Shown: positions 10,491-22,423 of the stretch, one piece after another
Layout: every line of letters begins with the position of its first letter
Numbering within the stretch: position 1 is the first letter of the stretch
The notes under the pieces: generated by a model
What the model saw: the letters and a program-made list of their open reading frames with translations, nothing else
Told to the model about the DNA's origin: nothing
Database searches by the model: none
Assembly (NCBI GenBank): GCA_014904985.1
Contig: MU128970.1
Coordinates: forward strand, 68,989 to 132,988
From: Hydnum rufescens UP504
Lineage: Eukaryota; Basidiomycota; Agaricomycetes; Cantharellales; Hydnaceae
Direction of reading: 5' to 3'
Length of the DNA stretch: 64,000 bases
Position numbers and translations under genes: made by a program

Positions 10491-12610
10491 GGACATACGC
10501 ACACCGTCATCTCTTCCAGGATTTCTGACAGCTATAGCAAAACAGAACGGAAGGTTGACAAATCGGAGAGGATCAGTCTATATTCCAAAAAATCACCAAA
10601 AATTGCGTAGACGTCGCTCCCCCTTTTCCCAAAGCCAGTGCCCAGATCCACCGACCCGGGTTTCCTGCACAGTAATCCAACTGTGCTGCCTCGTCTCACC
10701 ATATTCCTCTTCCCGTACCCCCTCTCATACCATGATTAGCCTTTGCCTGGAAGTTTTCGGTCTCTTTAACACGGCATTAATCCTCCAGCAAAAGAATCCT
10801 ATTTTTCACAGGGAACACAAACGGAGAATGAAGCTAGTCGGCACCTACACTACCAGGGGGAGTCGGTTGGTTTCCTTTGGCTTCAAAGCCTATTGAAAGT
10901 CACAACCAAGAATCCTAGGAGCAAAATAGGATTTGCAACTGCTCCTACAGGGGTTGGCGCGCCGTTTCTCGCTGCCATTAGATCGCTGAAGAATCGAGGG
11001 TTCTGATCTAGAAAAGGATGCTGAATAAAGTAGGATAACGCTCCGTAAAACCAGATCCACTTTTCCGAACCATCAGCATAGCACGATTGAGACCTTTAGC
11101 AGGGGTCCCAGCTTCTGGACCGGAGAGGCTTGGATCGTGGAGCGTGCTGATTTGTATACCAGCGTTATTAAGGTTGCAGCAGGTCAGAGCGATGGATGGC
11201 CAAGTTGTCTTCCAGAATCTATGACCAAGCACAGGGGCTCGCATCGACGGGACGGGTCTTGGCCTGAACAAAGAGTATCGCAGGGTCGTATGAAGAGTAT
11301 CCATCGCCTGGAGGTAACGAGACCAGACGCAGGCTACCCAAGGTCTTGTGGCCCGGGTCCGAACTGCCCATTGTTGAATAGTCCCTGGGATCCCAGAGAA
11401 GTCCGCACTACGGACCTGATCCTTGGACAATCTGGACTTCTCCATACATGAAATTGCGGTCACCTAGAGTGAGTGGCGATTTGGATAGTCAAATGCGTTG
11501 AGGGCGAACAGGCGGGGCTGCAGATTCTGGGCGGGACTCCATATCCCGTGGAGAATCTGAGCAGAGATCCCAAGGCAGTCATCTTGGAATGCTGTGCATT
11601 TGGGTGGACACCGACACTGAGATTAATATTAATCCTGCCTTTGATGATGAGACAACCGATCGTGGGAACCGTTTTGAAAGGCAGGATATTTAAAATTTAG
11701 GGAAGCATCGATAACCGTGGGCGCCGTTATAATAATAATACACTTCAGATAGCCTTTCCGGTACGGGTGTTCTGCCAGGAAACCCAATAAATCGACTTCG
11801 GCAGAAAAGCTCGAGTTAGGGATTAGTGGCAAGATACAACATGATTCCGGGGTTCGTCCGGTGGGAGGTGAAGTGGAATATGGTATCGTGGAAAATATGT
11901 ACAGGCCATTTTGACTGGAATTTCGGCGATTCAGTGGGCATGCGATACTCATGCGATGGGACCACAAGAAGCACGATTTGCCTTATGCCAAACAGCGTTC
12001 GAATCAAGCCTGGGAAATTGAAGAGGAACGGACCAGCATTCTATGGCGCAGTAACTAGATGCTCCTAAACGGATCATACCACGGAAATCTCCGTTTCGTC
12101 GTCGTCGCCGTCGGCCACTGCAAGTACGTCACCTCCCAGTTAACCCCTGGCTTGGGGTCGAATCTTCATAGGGATATCTCCCATTTCAGAAGCGTCTTGC
12201 GCCACTCCGGCTCCTTTGGAACCTCTAATGGCTCGTTTTATAGGCATACCTACCTTCCTTCTTGGAGGGCCGGCTGCAATGTGGACCGCCGTTCTCCTCG
12301 CGGCGATAATAGCCCATAATCTTCGTATCGATATTCCTGCTTCATCGGTTGGCCCGGGACATCTTTTAAGGAACGGGTCTGAAATCTCACCTCCGTGCTC
12401 TAGCTCCTTCCTAATTTTGGCTTGTGGCTGCATTGCTTCCAACTTATCAGCTATCTTGGGACTGTTTGTACTCGACGGCACAATCTCTTCCCTACCTGGA
12501 TAACTGGGCAATTGTAACTATTGTTATCGTCTGATCACTATTGGCCCTGTTCTCAAACTCTGTAAATTGGCGAGCCTGACTTCGCTGCTATAGCTTATCC
12601 CTACAACCTG
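10491..12610. other. Long tract without a recognisable gene
   Basis: Open frames on both strands overlap each other: 11008-11463 minus against 11137-11451 plus, and 12140-12511 minus against 12216-12503 plus. None shows a domain, splice pattern or compositional bias that would choose between them. The plus frame at 12216 is hydrophobic with two possible membrane spans, but the same bases read as a charged minus-strand protein. I see no transposase or reverse-transcriptase motif. Confidence 0.4.
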
Positions 12611-13800
12611 TCAGTGTTCTTCACTATCTGTCTCCCTGTCTACATACTGGCTTCCCCCTGGAGACTTGATCCTTATCACCCTCGTTGCTGTTCCTAATGG
12701 TTCCCCAATCAGCTCACAGGCCGATATGGAAGAAGTGCCTTGTGTATGGTCTCTTACGGTCATGTTGAATTTATCTTCCGAACAGGTGATGCCTGAGCCC
12801 AAATTTTCAGCGTTGTCATCGAGCAGGGACCACTCCCATGATTTTCACCCTTTCGTTAGGTTATAAACTGCCGCCTGGATTGATTTACTAGGCTTGGCGG
12901 GACTTGTTCTGAGATGTACTGCGTCCCGGACTGGCGGTACCGACGTGTGCTTGCAGACCGTAGCCTTCATGTCCCTAGTGCTCACGATGGCCCGGCCTTC
13001 CCTGGTAAATAGATAGTGTTCCCCTTCTTCAACTCCTCTCGACGGCCCATTTCGATATTCAAACACGAATTTAACGCGCATACTTCAATGTAGGCCGGAA
13101 ATTTTGATCCGGAGGTTCCTTTTTTCTCGTTTCAGTCTCTTCCCTTTTCCGTCTATTAGGACCACCTCGCTGTTGAGGGACTTGGTGTCTATCTCTGATG
13201 TGTCAGATCCGGTGCAAATGTCCGGCCTTCGAATATCGCATGGCTCCCACCATGTTCATCCCAGGCCGATCCAGCCCTCTAACATATCCTTTCAATCCGC
13301 CCGAAACGTCAACCGGGTGTCCATTCATTTCATGACACATCAGCATGGTTACCCTTGATGGAACAACGTAGGACGTCCCTGTGTGTTGTCTCTTTCGTCA
13401 CTTTCTCGCATTCGACCTGCGGCTTTTTTCCCAGGCCAACTGTTTGATTTTTATGGCAAACCGTGCTGCTGTGGCCTGATCCAGCAATCTCGGCTGCGTT
13501 AATGTAGGATTGATGGTCTGCTCATACGGCAAGCAGGCAAACACCCTTGTTTACGCTAACGGGTGATATTTTCAGTCCTTCTCCTGTGCCTCCCAACGAA
13601 CAAGCACATCCCTCAGTCTTCCTGCGACTGGGAATAGAATATTTTCTCGTGGGAATCTCCAGTTGTTCCCCTTGGCCTCCATGCACAGAATCTTCCTAAT
13701 ATCTCCAAAATCTTTATCTACCGATCTCCTCCGCATTTCACGCGTTTGGACGCGTTTTTTTCCGGCGATGTGCTGTACAAGTGGTATGGTGAGAGCCTCT
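12611..13800 (-). pseudogene. Probable decayed or misread minus-strand gene, unknown family
   Basis: Reading the minus strand, one block after a possible acceptor at about 13790 encodes EALTIPLVQHIAGKKRVQTR and FPRENILFPVAGRLRDVLVR. Further down, one frame runs from about 13240 to 12611 with protein-like content (SEVVLIDGKGKRLKREKRN, VKFVFEYRNGPSRGVEEGE, LFTREGRAIVSTRDMKAT, GSQYVDRETDSEEH). It is broken by in-frame TGA at 13085-13087 and 12845-12847. Arginine at each position would read smoothly, so CGA to TGA change is a natural explanation. A further TGA closes the frame upstream near 13255. No family was recognised. The alternative is that these are chance frames. Confidence 0.35.
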
Positions 13801-14120
13801 TGACTCCGATCCGACTATGCAGCACATTTTCAAAACAGTCCTTGCTGCACGTGGCCAAGATCTGCCACTTCATGGCGTGCCATGCGTGGCTCGAGGTAGG
13901 CTTGGGACTATGAACAGCACTGCCGGATACATCGAGTACTATAGCCCCATGGAATGTAATTTTGTGGTTGCTGGCAATGGAATTTTCAAGGCATCTTAGG
14001 GAATAAATGCCAGCTCGGATACAAAAGGTCTACTCCGCCTTCAGACCTTCACTTGCCTGTTAGGGTCACGCTATCCTGGGCGTGTCAGATAACTATCGCA
14101 AGCGCCACCACCACCCAACT

Positions 14121-16514
14121 ATGAACCAGGCTACTCGACAAGCAGGGTCGTCGTCGACAGGGTCGGTTCCGGCCCCTGCTATCTCCTCTCAGCAACAAGG
14201 TGGGGTGGCGATTCACCCTTCGGAGCGTTGGGAAACCGCATTTGTGTACGCGTTTGTATCAAAGTTCACAAGTTTACGCAAGAAAGTGGAAGGCTTTGAA
14301 ACTCCCATGGAGTGAGATTCGTTGAATTTTGGAGCGAGATCGTGTGGCTACTGACTCTGATGTCTCCAAGCTTCGAACTGGCCTTAATGTTCAGCGGGCG
14401 TGATCCGATCATAGAGGCCATCTTGTCTGTTTTTCTTGTGAACCTCAGGCCTAGTATACGCAATCCGCAGTGAGTACTACGGCCGCCATCGTCCTCCCAA
14501 ATTCCAAGTGTTAAGTCCCTCGCGGCTGCCGCCAGGCAGAAAACCGAACGACTCGTGGCTAGTGTTGTAGAAGAGTATTGCAAAAACCCTACAGAACGTA
14601 GTATATGGTGGGATGAAGAGACCAGAAGGAATAAAGATCCATTAACTGGCACCAAGGGCTTCTTCTCATTGTCTTGGGACACCAAAGTATGTATCAAAAT
14701 AATCGATGAGTACTGTCTTCCGACCGCACTCATGGAACTCTGTCACTCTTTCATAGCTAACCATTCTGCGACAACTTGTCGAATGGCAAGTCACACATTG
14801 TGTCCATATTCGCGAAACCATCGATACTGCCTGGGGAGTTAAGCGTCGAAGCATACGAAGAAAGCGGACAAAGAGGCGAATGCCCCACCACCGCCCGAAG
14901 ATCCGCGTAGTTTGGAAAATTTGCGAATGATCCCCCTGGGTCAAGATTCCACGAGAAAACGGTACTGGATCGTAGACGGTGGGTACATGTTCTAGTTTTT
15001 AAGCGTGGATGCTGATTTTGATGTGCGTCGCCCCGCTGCTTAGACTCGCCACGGATCTACATGTCTAGCAATCCGTGGAAGTCTCTCTGCCCATTCACCG
15101 CAATATCCAACTCTCTCGAAGAATTCCAGGCTGTCATCGAGAATCTTAAACGTACTGCAAGCACTTTCAGTGATCGTGCCGCATCGCAGAAACCCTCAAG
15201 AGTGCGACCCAACAAAAATGAGCAGTCGCATCTCGAGCTCATCTCGAAACTAGAACTCGAGCAACTACCAAAAGTTGAGGCAGAAGTTGCAGTAAGTCCA
15301 CCTTCCCCAATGTTAAATCCTCTGCTTCATGTATCAGGCAGCTTCGCTTCTGCCCTCATTTATTTGCCCTGTAAATTTGTCACGTGCTTCCCTCTCCGAC
15401 TCACTCTTCCGCTCTCTGGCCGTGTATTTGACCTACGTCCATCCATTGACCCCTTCATTTTTATTTTTTAGCGAGTGGCTAAGGCGCGTAAACGTCTCGA
15501 GCAGAAGACTATCCTCCTAGCTCAAACCGATATTCGAGCCACGCGTACACGTCGACAAACACGGCGGCCTGATTACGTTTATGACTTTGAAGATCCCGAA
15601 GATGTCGGCATCTTATTTTCTTTTTGTCTGATCTATGCTCCAAGCTCATTGCTTTACATTTTGTGAAGAACGACGACAATGATGACTATAAATACGTCGA
15701 AGACATGGATGATTTTATTGACGACGGTGACCTCGACGAGGAGGCACCGAGCGCAGCCGTCGTCGCCGCCATACTCGTAACTCAAATATTAGCCAATTTA
15801 TTGAACCCCGCCGGAGTTCCAGAGCCGCAGTCCTCAACAGTCGAAAGCGACCCGCAGACACATCGCCGCCGGATCCTACCACAGGATTGGAGTGGCGCGG
15901 CGAGCGACGAAGCTCGCGGCTTGGCAATGCACCCCCCATTGCATTTGATGATGACGATCTTCCGCCTCCGGCGAAACGTGCAAAATCATCACTAGGAGGC
16001 AGTTCAGTCCCTCCTGACGACCCCCCAGCCGGGCCAGGACCGAGTGCTCCCCCAATAGTGGACGCGGCGCCTCTTGTAGGGAAGAAAAAGAGCAAGTTCT
16101 GGTACTACACCGTGGAGCCTATCCCCGGTGCTTCCACGAGCAAGCGTCGATGTAGAGGGCTCCTCTGATCTCTCATCTGCGTCATCCTCTGCGGCCGGTC
16201 CCTCTCGTGGGACGAATCGGCATGGTTCTGCAGTGGAGAGTCCAGCGGCAAACGGTCATAGTCGCGATCACAGTCACGCAACCAGTTTCGAGAAGATCAG
16301 TGTGAGTTCTGCAGCGCCTTCTGTTTCGGGGACTGGTAGCACTGCCGTTGATGCCGCAGTGGCCGGTATGAGCCTCGAACCGGCAAACGATCCAGGAACA
16401 GCATTGAAGGATATGGTTATAGGGACGACGTTTCAGCGGGGAAGAGAAAACGGCCAGGCCACCAGAGCTGGCAGCGAGGGAAGTAGCATGAGCCTCAGCA
16501 GCGATGACGGATAA
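14121..16514 (+). CDS. WHIM-domain (WSTF/HB1/Itc1/MBD9 motif) chromatin protein
   Basis: The N-terminal block HPSERWETAFVYAFVSKF followed by KVEGFETPMDFE is typical of fungal WHIM1 proteins related to ISWI-complex accessory subunits. Seven exons can be traced, with introns at about 14312-14370, 14470-14508, 14687-14756, 14979-15043, 15292-15471 and 15604-15668. Then come KGFFSLSWDTK, LTILRQLVEWQ, the RKRYWIVDDSPRIYMSSNPW motif, and a Lys/Arg helix ending TRTRRQTRRPDYVYDFED. An acidic stretch, LEWRGERRSSRLG and a Ser-rich tail finish the protein. One base must be added at about 14842, 15741 and 16127 to keep these blocks in frame. The 39-base second intron is unusually short. The role, nucleosome remodelling or chromatin binding, is inferred from the family. 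Confidence 0.75.
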
Positions 16515-17268
16515 ACTTGTTTTCCCAGGGCCCTTCCTGACGTATATGCCATTCACGGATTCCTTTGTGTCCTTGCTTCCACTTTCATCTTGCTTTCGTT
16601 CTCTTTCTGGCATATTTTCACCTGATTTCTACAATAGCACAATCTCATAACTTTTCTGGACTGATTCGCGAAGACCGGTGGTTCACTATGACGTGAGACG
16701 ACTGATAGACCAGAGACCAATATAGCCTTAATGCCTACTTAACCCTTGCGTCAATAGGGATCACATTCAGGCCGTGGCTGGGAGCTATTTTCTTGGTGCA
16801 GGGAAACTTTGAAATCACCTAGGCTAAAAAAAATACCAATCCAGGTACAAAATATGTTGACGGCTTACTGTAGCTTGGTAGCTTGGTAAATATAGAGTTG
16901 CTGAGTCCCGAGAGCCGTTCCGAAAATGGGCCCAGATAACCTCTCTCAGGGGAAAATGTAGAACCGCAAGATTACCTGGCAACGGAAATCAATATGTAAT
17001 AGGTAGCGTCTTGCGTCGCGGGTTCGACACTAGCCTCAGGATCGAGGCAAAAGTGTACGAGGACCAAAGCAAATTAGAAGGAGAATAGGAATGTGAACGT
17101 GAACGAGAGCTGGAGAGGGGCGTCTCAGGTTCTCAGAGCAGGGACCATAATTTCTGAGAAGGGGCAGCAATAGATTCTGAGAGCGATTGTGGTGGACCAT
17201 CCATACAGGAATACAAGTAGAGGAGGATAAGACGGTTCAAGAAGACAACAGAGTAGACAGGACGATTG
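16515..17268. other. Intergenic, convergent 3' ends
   Basis: This lies between the converging WHIM gene and FAM32A. A small tandem repeat, gtagcttg twice, is at about 16870-16886. Otherwise it is purine-rich sequence near 17080-17190 with no convincing open frame. Confidence 0.5.
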
Positions 17269-17825
17269 TCACCCTGGCCCGACCTAGGGGTATAATATCC
17301 CATAGGTAATAGGCCTTGACATCGGAATGAAATATATTACACACCTTTGGAATGTCGTGGTGCTCACTGAGCAGTTCAAGCTTCTCATTAAACTCGTGCA
17401 CACGATCCTTGTGTGTCTTGGTGGCCAATTTGGCGACCTTTTCTGCGAGCTGATTCATATAATATATCAGTGTGCATCAGGGGGCCGGATCTGAGGACAT
17501 ACCCTTTGCCTCTGGACTTCTTCGAAGCGGCGCTGTGCTTCGGTCATGTTATCCATTCGGTAGCCAGTAGATGATGAAGGAGCGGGAGAGCCATTAGGAG
17601 ATCCTTTACTCTTCTCCTTGTCGTCTTTGCGCAGGAGTTCTGCCTTCACGCTATCCTTCACGCGGTCGCGCTCAGCCTTTGACTTGCTCTTCTTTCTGTT
17701 TCCAACATGGGATTAGCTGCCACAATGACCAAACTGGGAACCGCGCACTTCTTCGTGGGGCCGTCTGAGCCCTTGAGCTTCAGAGAGCCACCGGGACGGA
17801 AATCATAGGGCGACTCGTCGGGCAT
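17269..17825 (-). CDS. FAM32A-like nuclear protein
   Basis: Four exons (about 17749-17825, 17503-17695, 17345-17449 and 17269-17283) join in perfect phase to a 129-residue protein. It starts MPDESPYDFRPGGSLKLKGS, matching the FAM32 hallmark GxLKLKG near the N-terminus. A Lys/Arg/Ser-rich stretch follows, then TEAQRRFEEVQRQR, and the conserved C-terminal block KTHKDRVHEFNEKLELLSEH with DIPKV just before the end (VGPG). Human FAM32A is a spliceosome component of the second step; the same role here is inference from the family. No frameshift is present, and the short last exon of 15 bases is supported by the conserved DIPKV-x-PG ending. Confidence 0.88.
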
Positions 17826-18112
17826 CGGATAGTGAAAACGCGGCGTTTCCCGAACCTGTGACCTTGAAAGCGCCAGATAGAAGGAACACACCTGCAGCTC
17901 CTCCTGGATTATTAAAGAAGGAGAAGAAACAGTGCACCTGTGCGTTGGATCCCCTCCTCCCGTTTGCCTTCGTAAGTTTCGTCGAGGGTCGTAATTAAGC
18001 ATTGCTGCACAACCTTTAGCTCCTTTCACTTTTAATCGTGGGACACTAGGGTCCTTGACCAAGAAGGCCCCTTCGCCGAAAGGAACTCTGTGTAACGACC
18101 GTCTGACCCCAA

Positions 18113-19606
18113 ATGGCTATGCTCAACTCTCCCCTTCAGTTTGTCACGTCGATACCGCCAGCAGCACGTGCTTTCACTATTTTGCTGGTTGTCTCCTCTC
18201 TTCTGCGAAACTTATTGGCGGTATACTCGCCGGGGAAGCAAGCCTACCTTGATTTAGTGCCTGGGTTAACGTTATGGCATCCATGGACTCTTATTACTTC
18301 AGCATTTGTTGAGGTCACCATCGTAGAGGTGCGTACCCATCCCACACGTGGGGGGTTCCGCCGACATGGTCTGATTATGAATCGAATTGAAACAGATGGC
18401 ATTGTCTATTGTCATTCTCCCGATATCCTTAAGATATGTAGAGCGCTTATGGGGAGCCGTGGAAACAACAAAATTCGTCTTGATCACAGTGGGCGTGTCC
18501 AATGTCATTGCTGTTTTCGTGAACATTATAGAACATATCGCCATCGGGCAGGACGGTTATTTTCTGTGAGTACCGTTGACCTTTGGTTGCTTGGCCATCA
18601 TTGTCATAATCGCTGATTTTTTTTTTCAAATTCATTTTCCAATTCGCGACCTAGTTTTGGAATGGCATATAATGGCCTTATGGCGCTGCAAGTCGGTGTC
18701 CTTGTCGCCCTTACTCAGGCTATTCCAGAACACCAGATTCTATTATTTGGAGCCCTTGGTGTGCGCATAAAGGTTATTTCATTCCGCTGCCCTACTTTGT
18801 TACCTCTTTGAACTGACGTTCGGCTGCTTCTACCGCGATAATCTACCTGACACTGGACACATGACTATTGCGATCACAGCGGCTTCCAATGCTCTATGTG
18901 ACATTCTCCAACATTATGTGCATTCTGGGTTACCAATCACCGTATATTCTCATCCAATTTGGGTGGCTTGTCTCATGGGTATACCTTCGATTCTATAAGC
19001 GCACCGGCGGCGATGTCATCGGTGCAAGCGAGACGTGGGGCGATCGCAGCGAGACTTTTGCCTTTGTTAACTGGTTCCCACCCTTGTTACAGTGAGTTTT
19101 TTTTAATGCCTTGGCGGGCTTGTCTGAGGGTATGAGTCGATGGTACTAATGCCAATTTCCCTATGCAACTTCGAAGTAAACCTGTATCCATCCTCTCAGA
19201 TGTTGTTTACAAGTCATGTACGCGTGCGGGACTGGTGAAAGCTTACGGTCAGGAAGAATTCGAGACCTCCACGTACGGGAATGGGGCTTATGTCCATCTA
19301 CCGGGCGGAGCAAGAGCAGAGGCTGAACGACGAAGGTGAGTGTCGATCTTCTAGGTTTCCATCCTATAATTCTCTGATTATATTTTCCGCAGAGCGATGG
19401 CATTGAAGGCTCTGGATCAACGACTTGCGTCATCATCCGCTTCCACTGTGAATGTACCCTCATCACCCTCTACGAACTCTCCAAAATCTCCGCCCACGTC
19501 GCAAGCCAACGCAACTTCAATATCCACGTCCAGCTCCGCGCCGGGTGTTAGTGGGGGCGCAAGCTCAGGGGCTGTCGAGAGGCAGACACCCGATGGGGAA
19601 ACTTGA
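18113..19606 (+). CDS. TMEM115-like Golgi membrane protein (rhomboid-like fold)
   Basis: Six exons (about 18113-18328, 18396-18565, 18655-18772, 18880-19091, 19177-19335, 19393-19606) join in phase to 362 residues. There are several hydrophobic spans: AARAFTILLVVSSLLRNLLA, then LVPGLTLWHPWTLITSAFVE, SIVILPISLRYVERLWG, VLITVGVSNVIAVFVNII and a block ending QFGWLVSWVYLRFYKRTGGD. The RYVERLWGA motif, MALQVGVLVALTQAIPEHQ and the KRTGGDVIGASETW block after the last span identify the DUF1751/TMEM115 family. In humans this family acts in Golgi structure and Golgi-to-ER retrieval. A cytoplasmic Ser/Thr/Ala-rich tail (about 19395-19600) follows. The gene is intact. Confidence 0.88.
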
Positions 19607-20422
19607 TGCATGGGCTGTCTTTCTTCTCTCAGCTGCCCCCTCGCGCCGATCAACCCAGCGCCCGATGTGCCTCTGAGAAGACCACGGTGGAGGGTCGATT
19701 TCTCCAGGCTTTCCTCACACCCCCTGTCTGTCCGCAAGTTTGTGACCTGCTTGCCGTGTAGCTTTTCGGCGTTCAACTTATCATCCTCAGTACGACCTTT
19801 CGTTTCTGCCTCTGTGCATTGTCCATGGAATGAGTATAAATACAATCCAACTATCATTGCGATCCTCAACAAGTCAGTACTACCAATGTCAAGGCTAGAA
19901 TGAGTGGGAAGGGACTGCCCAATGTCACATGCACATACGACAAGAGATGGCCTGCTACGCTCCAGGGCGTGTATCTCCAATGCGTAGTTCTATGCGATTG
20001 CAATCTCGAGGAGAGACCCTTCGCCTCATGGTGCGAATACCCAAAACATTTTTGCAAATTCGTTCAAAGTGTGTAAACTAAAATATATGAGCCATGAGAA
20101 AAGAATCAAGCACAGACGCTCTGAAAGAGCTGCGCGCCCACCACTCCCCAGTAGTGTAGTGTGCCATTCCCTCACAGTACTAACACAATCCAGAAGGCAT
20201 GACAGGTAGAATAACAATCGAGTCTCCCAAAACGGTGAGTTGTTGAATTGCTTGCCCGCGAGGTACGAGGCCAACAACAATAGATTCTTTTCATTGGTGG
20301 GTAGTACAGCGACCGTGAGAACGCCCATTTGAAGGTGTCATACAAGAGAGAGAGAGAGAATATTATATAGTACAGGTTCAATTCGGGGGAGGGTGGTGGG
20401 GGGTCTTTGACTCTGCCAAGCA
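19607..20422. other. Intergenic, convergent 3' ends of the TMEM115 and DDR48-like genes
   Basis: No gene is seen. From about 20190 onward the sequence resembles the stretch after the second DDR48-like gene (25675-25882) and forms the downstream part of that duplication. The words tgacaggtagaataaca and cattgg occur in both. A GA microsatellite lies at 20345-20359. Confidence 0.5.
20345..20359. repeat. AG dinucleotide microsatellite
   Basis: About seven uninterrupted AG units lie in the 3' flank of the first DDR48-like gene. The equivalent place in the second copy reads agaggga instead, so the run expanded after duplication. Confidence 0.9.
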
Positions 20423-21344
20423 TCAGTAGTTGCCGGAGTCGTAGGTGCCTCCACCACTTTGGTTTCCACCACGTTGGTTCTCACTTCCGTCTACAGAAAA
20501 CCGTTGGGTGAGCGACTTCGTGTTTACGACTCAAGCTATATTACTTGATGGGGAAAATGGAGGTAAGAACGCATGCTTACAGGTATCATCGGTGCCGCCG
20601 TACGTGTTGGTGCTGGTTCCTTTGTTGTTATCGTTGCGACTTCCGTCTGCAAATACAGTCAGTTCCCATTGGATAAACCAGACCAGGTGCGAAGGAGGTG
20701 CTATTGCAAGCCGGTGCTTACAGGAATCTTGGTTTCCGGAAGAACCGTAGGAATCCTCGCCCCCGCCGCCGGTAGTGCCACTGCCCTCCCTCGAGCCGTA
20801 GTTATCGTTCGACTGGGCGTCGCGACTTGCGTAGTTCTCGATACGGCTGCGGGCTCCGTAGGTGTCGTCGGTGCCGCCCCGCCCCCGCCCCCGCTTCCGT
20901 AGCTGACGTTCCCAGCTGCACGCGGGTTGTTAGCAGGGACTTTGATGCCACTGTCTATGAAGCTGCTGCCAAAGGTGCCTTGACCACTACCGTAGCTGTC
21001 ATCTTCCTTGTTGCTCCCGTACGAGTCATTGCTGTGGTCGTTGTTGTCGTTGTTGTTGGTATTGGAACCATCAAACTCGCCCTGGGCAGGCTGGGCGGTC
21101 TGAGCAAAAAAAACAAGTGATGAAAAATGAGCCGCCGCCCCCCAATCGAAATCAGCTTTCCATTAATTTGAAGGAAATGAGGAGGAAGAGCGAATAGAAG
21201 AAGCGGCGTACTCCACCGCCTTGTCTGTGTCCGTGTTTGAGGAGATTTTCTGCGGTATGGAGAAGGTTAGCCTGAGATGGCAGTAGTACCCAGTGAGCAA
21301 CGAAGTAGTACTAGAGGGCGGACAATATTATCGAGACCGACCAT
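20423..21344 (-). CDS. DDR48-like Asn/Ser/Gly-rich repeat protein, copy A
   Basis: The ATG at 21342-21344 begins MVGLDNIV. After an intron comes an amphipathic segment, ANLLHTAENLLKH, ending in a QGGG run. Further exons carry spaced NDSYGS/DDSYGS/EDSYGSSGN words like those of yeast stress protein DDR48. The last small exons each start after a D|GS junction (DGSRNDNNKG, DGSENQRGGN) and the end is TYDSGNY before TGA at 20423-20425. In a run of G/C at about 20885 one base has to be added to keep the SYGS words in frame; otherwise an Ala/Pro/Thr frame intrudes. Function is unknown; DDR48 is induced by DNA damage and heat in yeast. Low complexity makes homology to DDR48 tentative. Confidence 0.65.
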
Positions 21345-21412
21345 GGCGTCTGGTTTAGTTGAAGATAGTTAGTTGGGGTAAAAACAAGAGGGGTGACGGA
21401 GGTAGTGTTGGT

Positions 21413-21492
21413 GATCTTAAATGGATTGGATAGACCTCGGGGTCTGTGGGGCCCATGACGCACAACGTCAAACAACACCATTGGCATGTGAG
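21413..21492 (-). promoter_or_regulatory. Promoter blocks of DDR48-like copy A
   Basis: Three words are shared with copy B at comparable distances from the ATG: gatcttaaatgga (21413-21425, 69 bases upstream), cgcacaacgtcaaacaac (21459-21476) and catgtgag (21485-21492). In gene orientation the middle one contains TTTGACGTT, a CRE/ATF-like half site. Binding of a stress bZIP factor is inference. Confidence 0.5.
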
Positions 21493-22423
21493 ATTTCGAG
21501 GGACCCGTGCCCTTATTTGTTACTGCGGAGGATCGAGGCCGACGATATTGATTTTGCCTTCCTGATACCTTCCCACTAGAATCCCATAAAGAAATGCCAA
21601 CTGCGGGGATGAAACGGTGCATTTAGGAACGTACGAGGAGAATAGGACATTAAGCCACTACAAGCCACAGGAATCCCAGGTCGCTCAAGCCAAGATTCTG
21701 GAAGACATAAGACATGACAAATAATAAAGAGATCGACGGGTGTGAATTAGCACCAATAGAGGCGCCAATACAAATGGTAGGATGACAGCACAAGTCCCAA
21801 ATAGATTATTGTGCCAGCAGCAATACCTGATCGTCCACAGCCCGCGCGCACAGTGAAACGCTGCGATGCTGGTAAGAGTAATTGCCAGGATAACGAGATG
21901 GGACCGGATCTACAACCCTTCGGGTGCCTCAAAGCGAATCCTATGCATACATCGGCAGAATTACAGGATATGGCTCGAATAGCTGAAGAGAAAACCAGAC
22001 GTATGACCCGCAATGCAGATAAAGGTTCTATGAACGCAGGAATCATCTGTCTACACCGATATCTCCCTGGGAAGTTGCACTCTGAACTCCAGGAACCTCG
22101 ATGTTCAAGTGCGACTCTGCGCGTCAAAATCATCCAGAGAGACTGTCCCAAAGTCGGTCCCAGGCGTTCTTAAAACGCTCCTGAAATCATCGAAATCGGC
22201 AGGGAATTTTGAATTTTCAGTGACATGTGTCACCTTTGTTCCCAGGTCCTACGCAAATTGCGGATCAACAATGTACCAGTCTTGCTAGCCTATAGAAGTG
22301 CCAGTTCGGATCCATGGGATAGAGGCGCTGAGGAAGTGCTCTCCTGGCGTGTTTGCTTGTGATGGAGGGAATGAGCCAAGATTGTGCTAGTAATACGGGC
22401 ACCGTGGAGAGGAGGGTGAGCCA
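21493..22423. other. Intergenic, no supported gene
   Basis: Two overlapping frames on opposite strands (21811-22173 plus, 21747-22151 minus) shadow each other, and neither shows a domain. Nothing else was recognised. The 3' UTR of the 22.4 kb gene and the distal promoter of DDR48-like copy A should be here. Confidence 0.4.

Larger units (their letters stand above)
20190..21492 (-). repeat. Segmental duplication, copy A (DDR48-like gene plus flanks)
   Basis: By eye, similarity to copy B (25675-27433) covers the 3' flank, the last exons, the N-terminal exons and promoter blocks. Copy A is shorter because it lacks most of the 60-base coding repeat units and one of the two N-terminal helix exons. 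The copies lie in the same orientation about 4 kb apart. Limits are approximate. Confidence 0.7.

Noticed and set aside
12216..12503. Hydrophobic plus-strand frame that looks like two membrane spans
   Set aside because: The same bases read as a charged 123-codon minus-strand frame; neither is supported by neighbours or motifs.
20600..21120. Long Val/Ala-rich plus-strand frames over the first DDR48-like gene
   Set aside because: They are the complement of SYGS/Asn/Gly codons; repeated Val-Val runs are a shadow effect.
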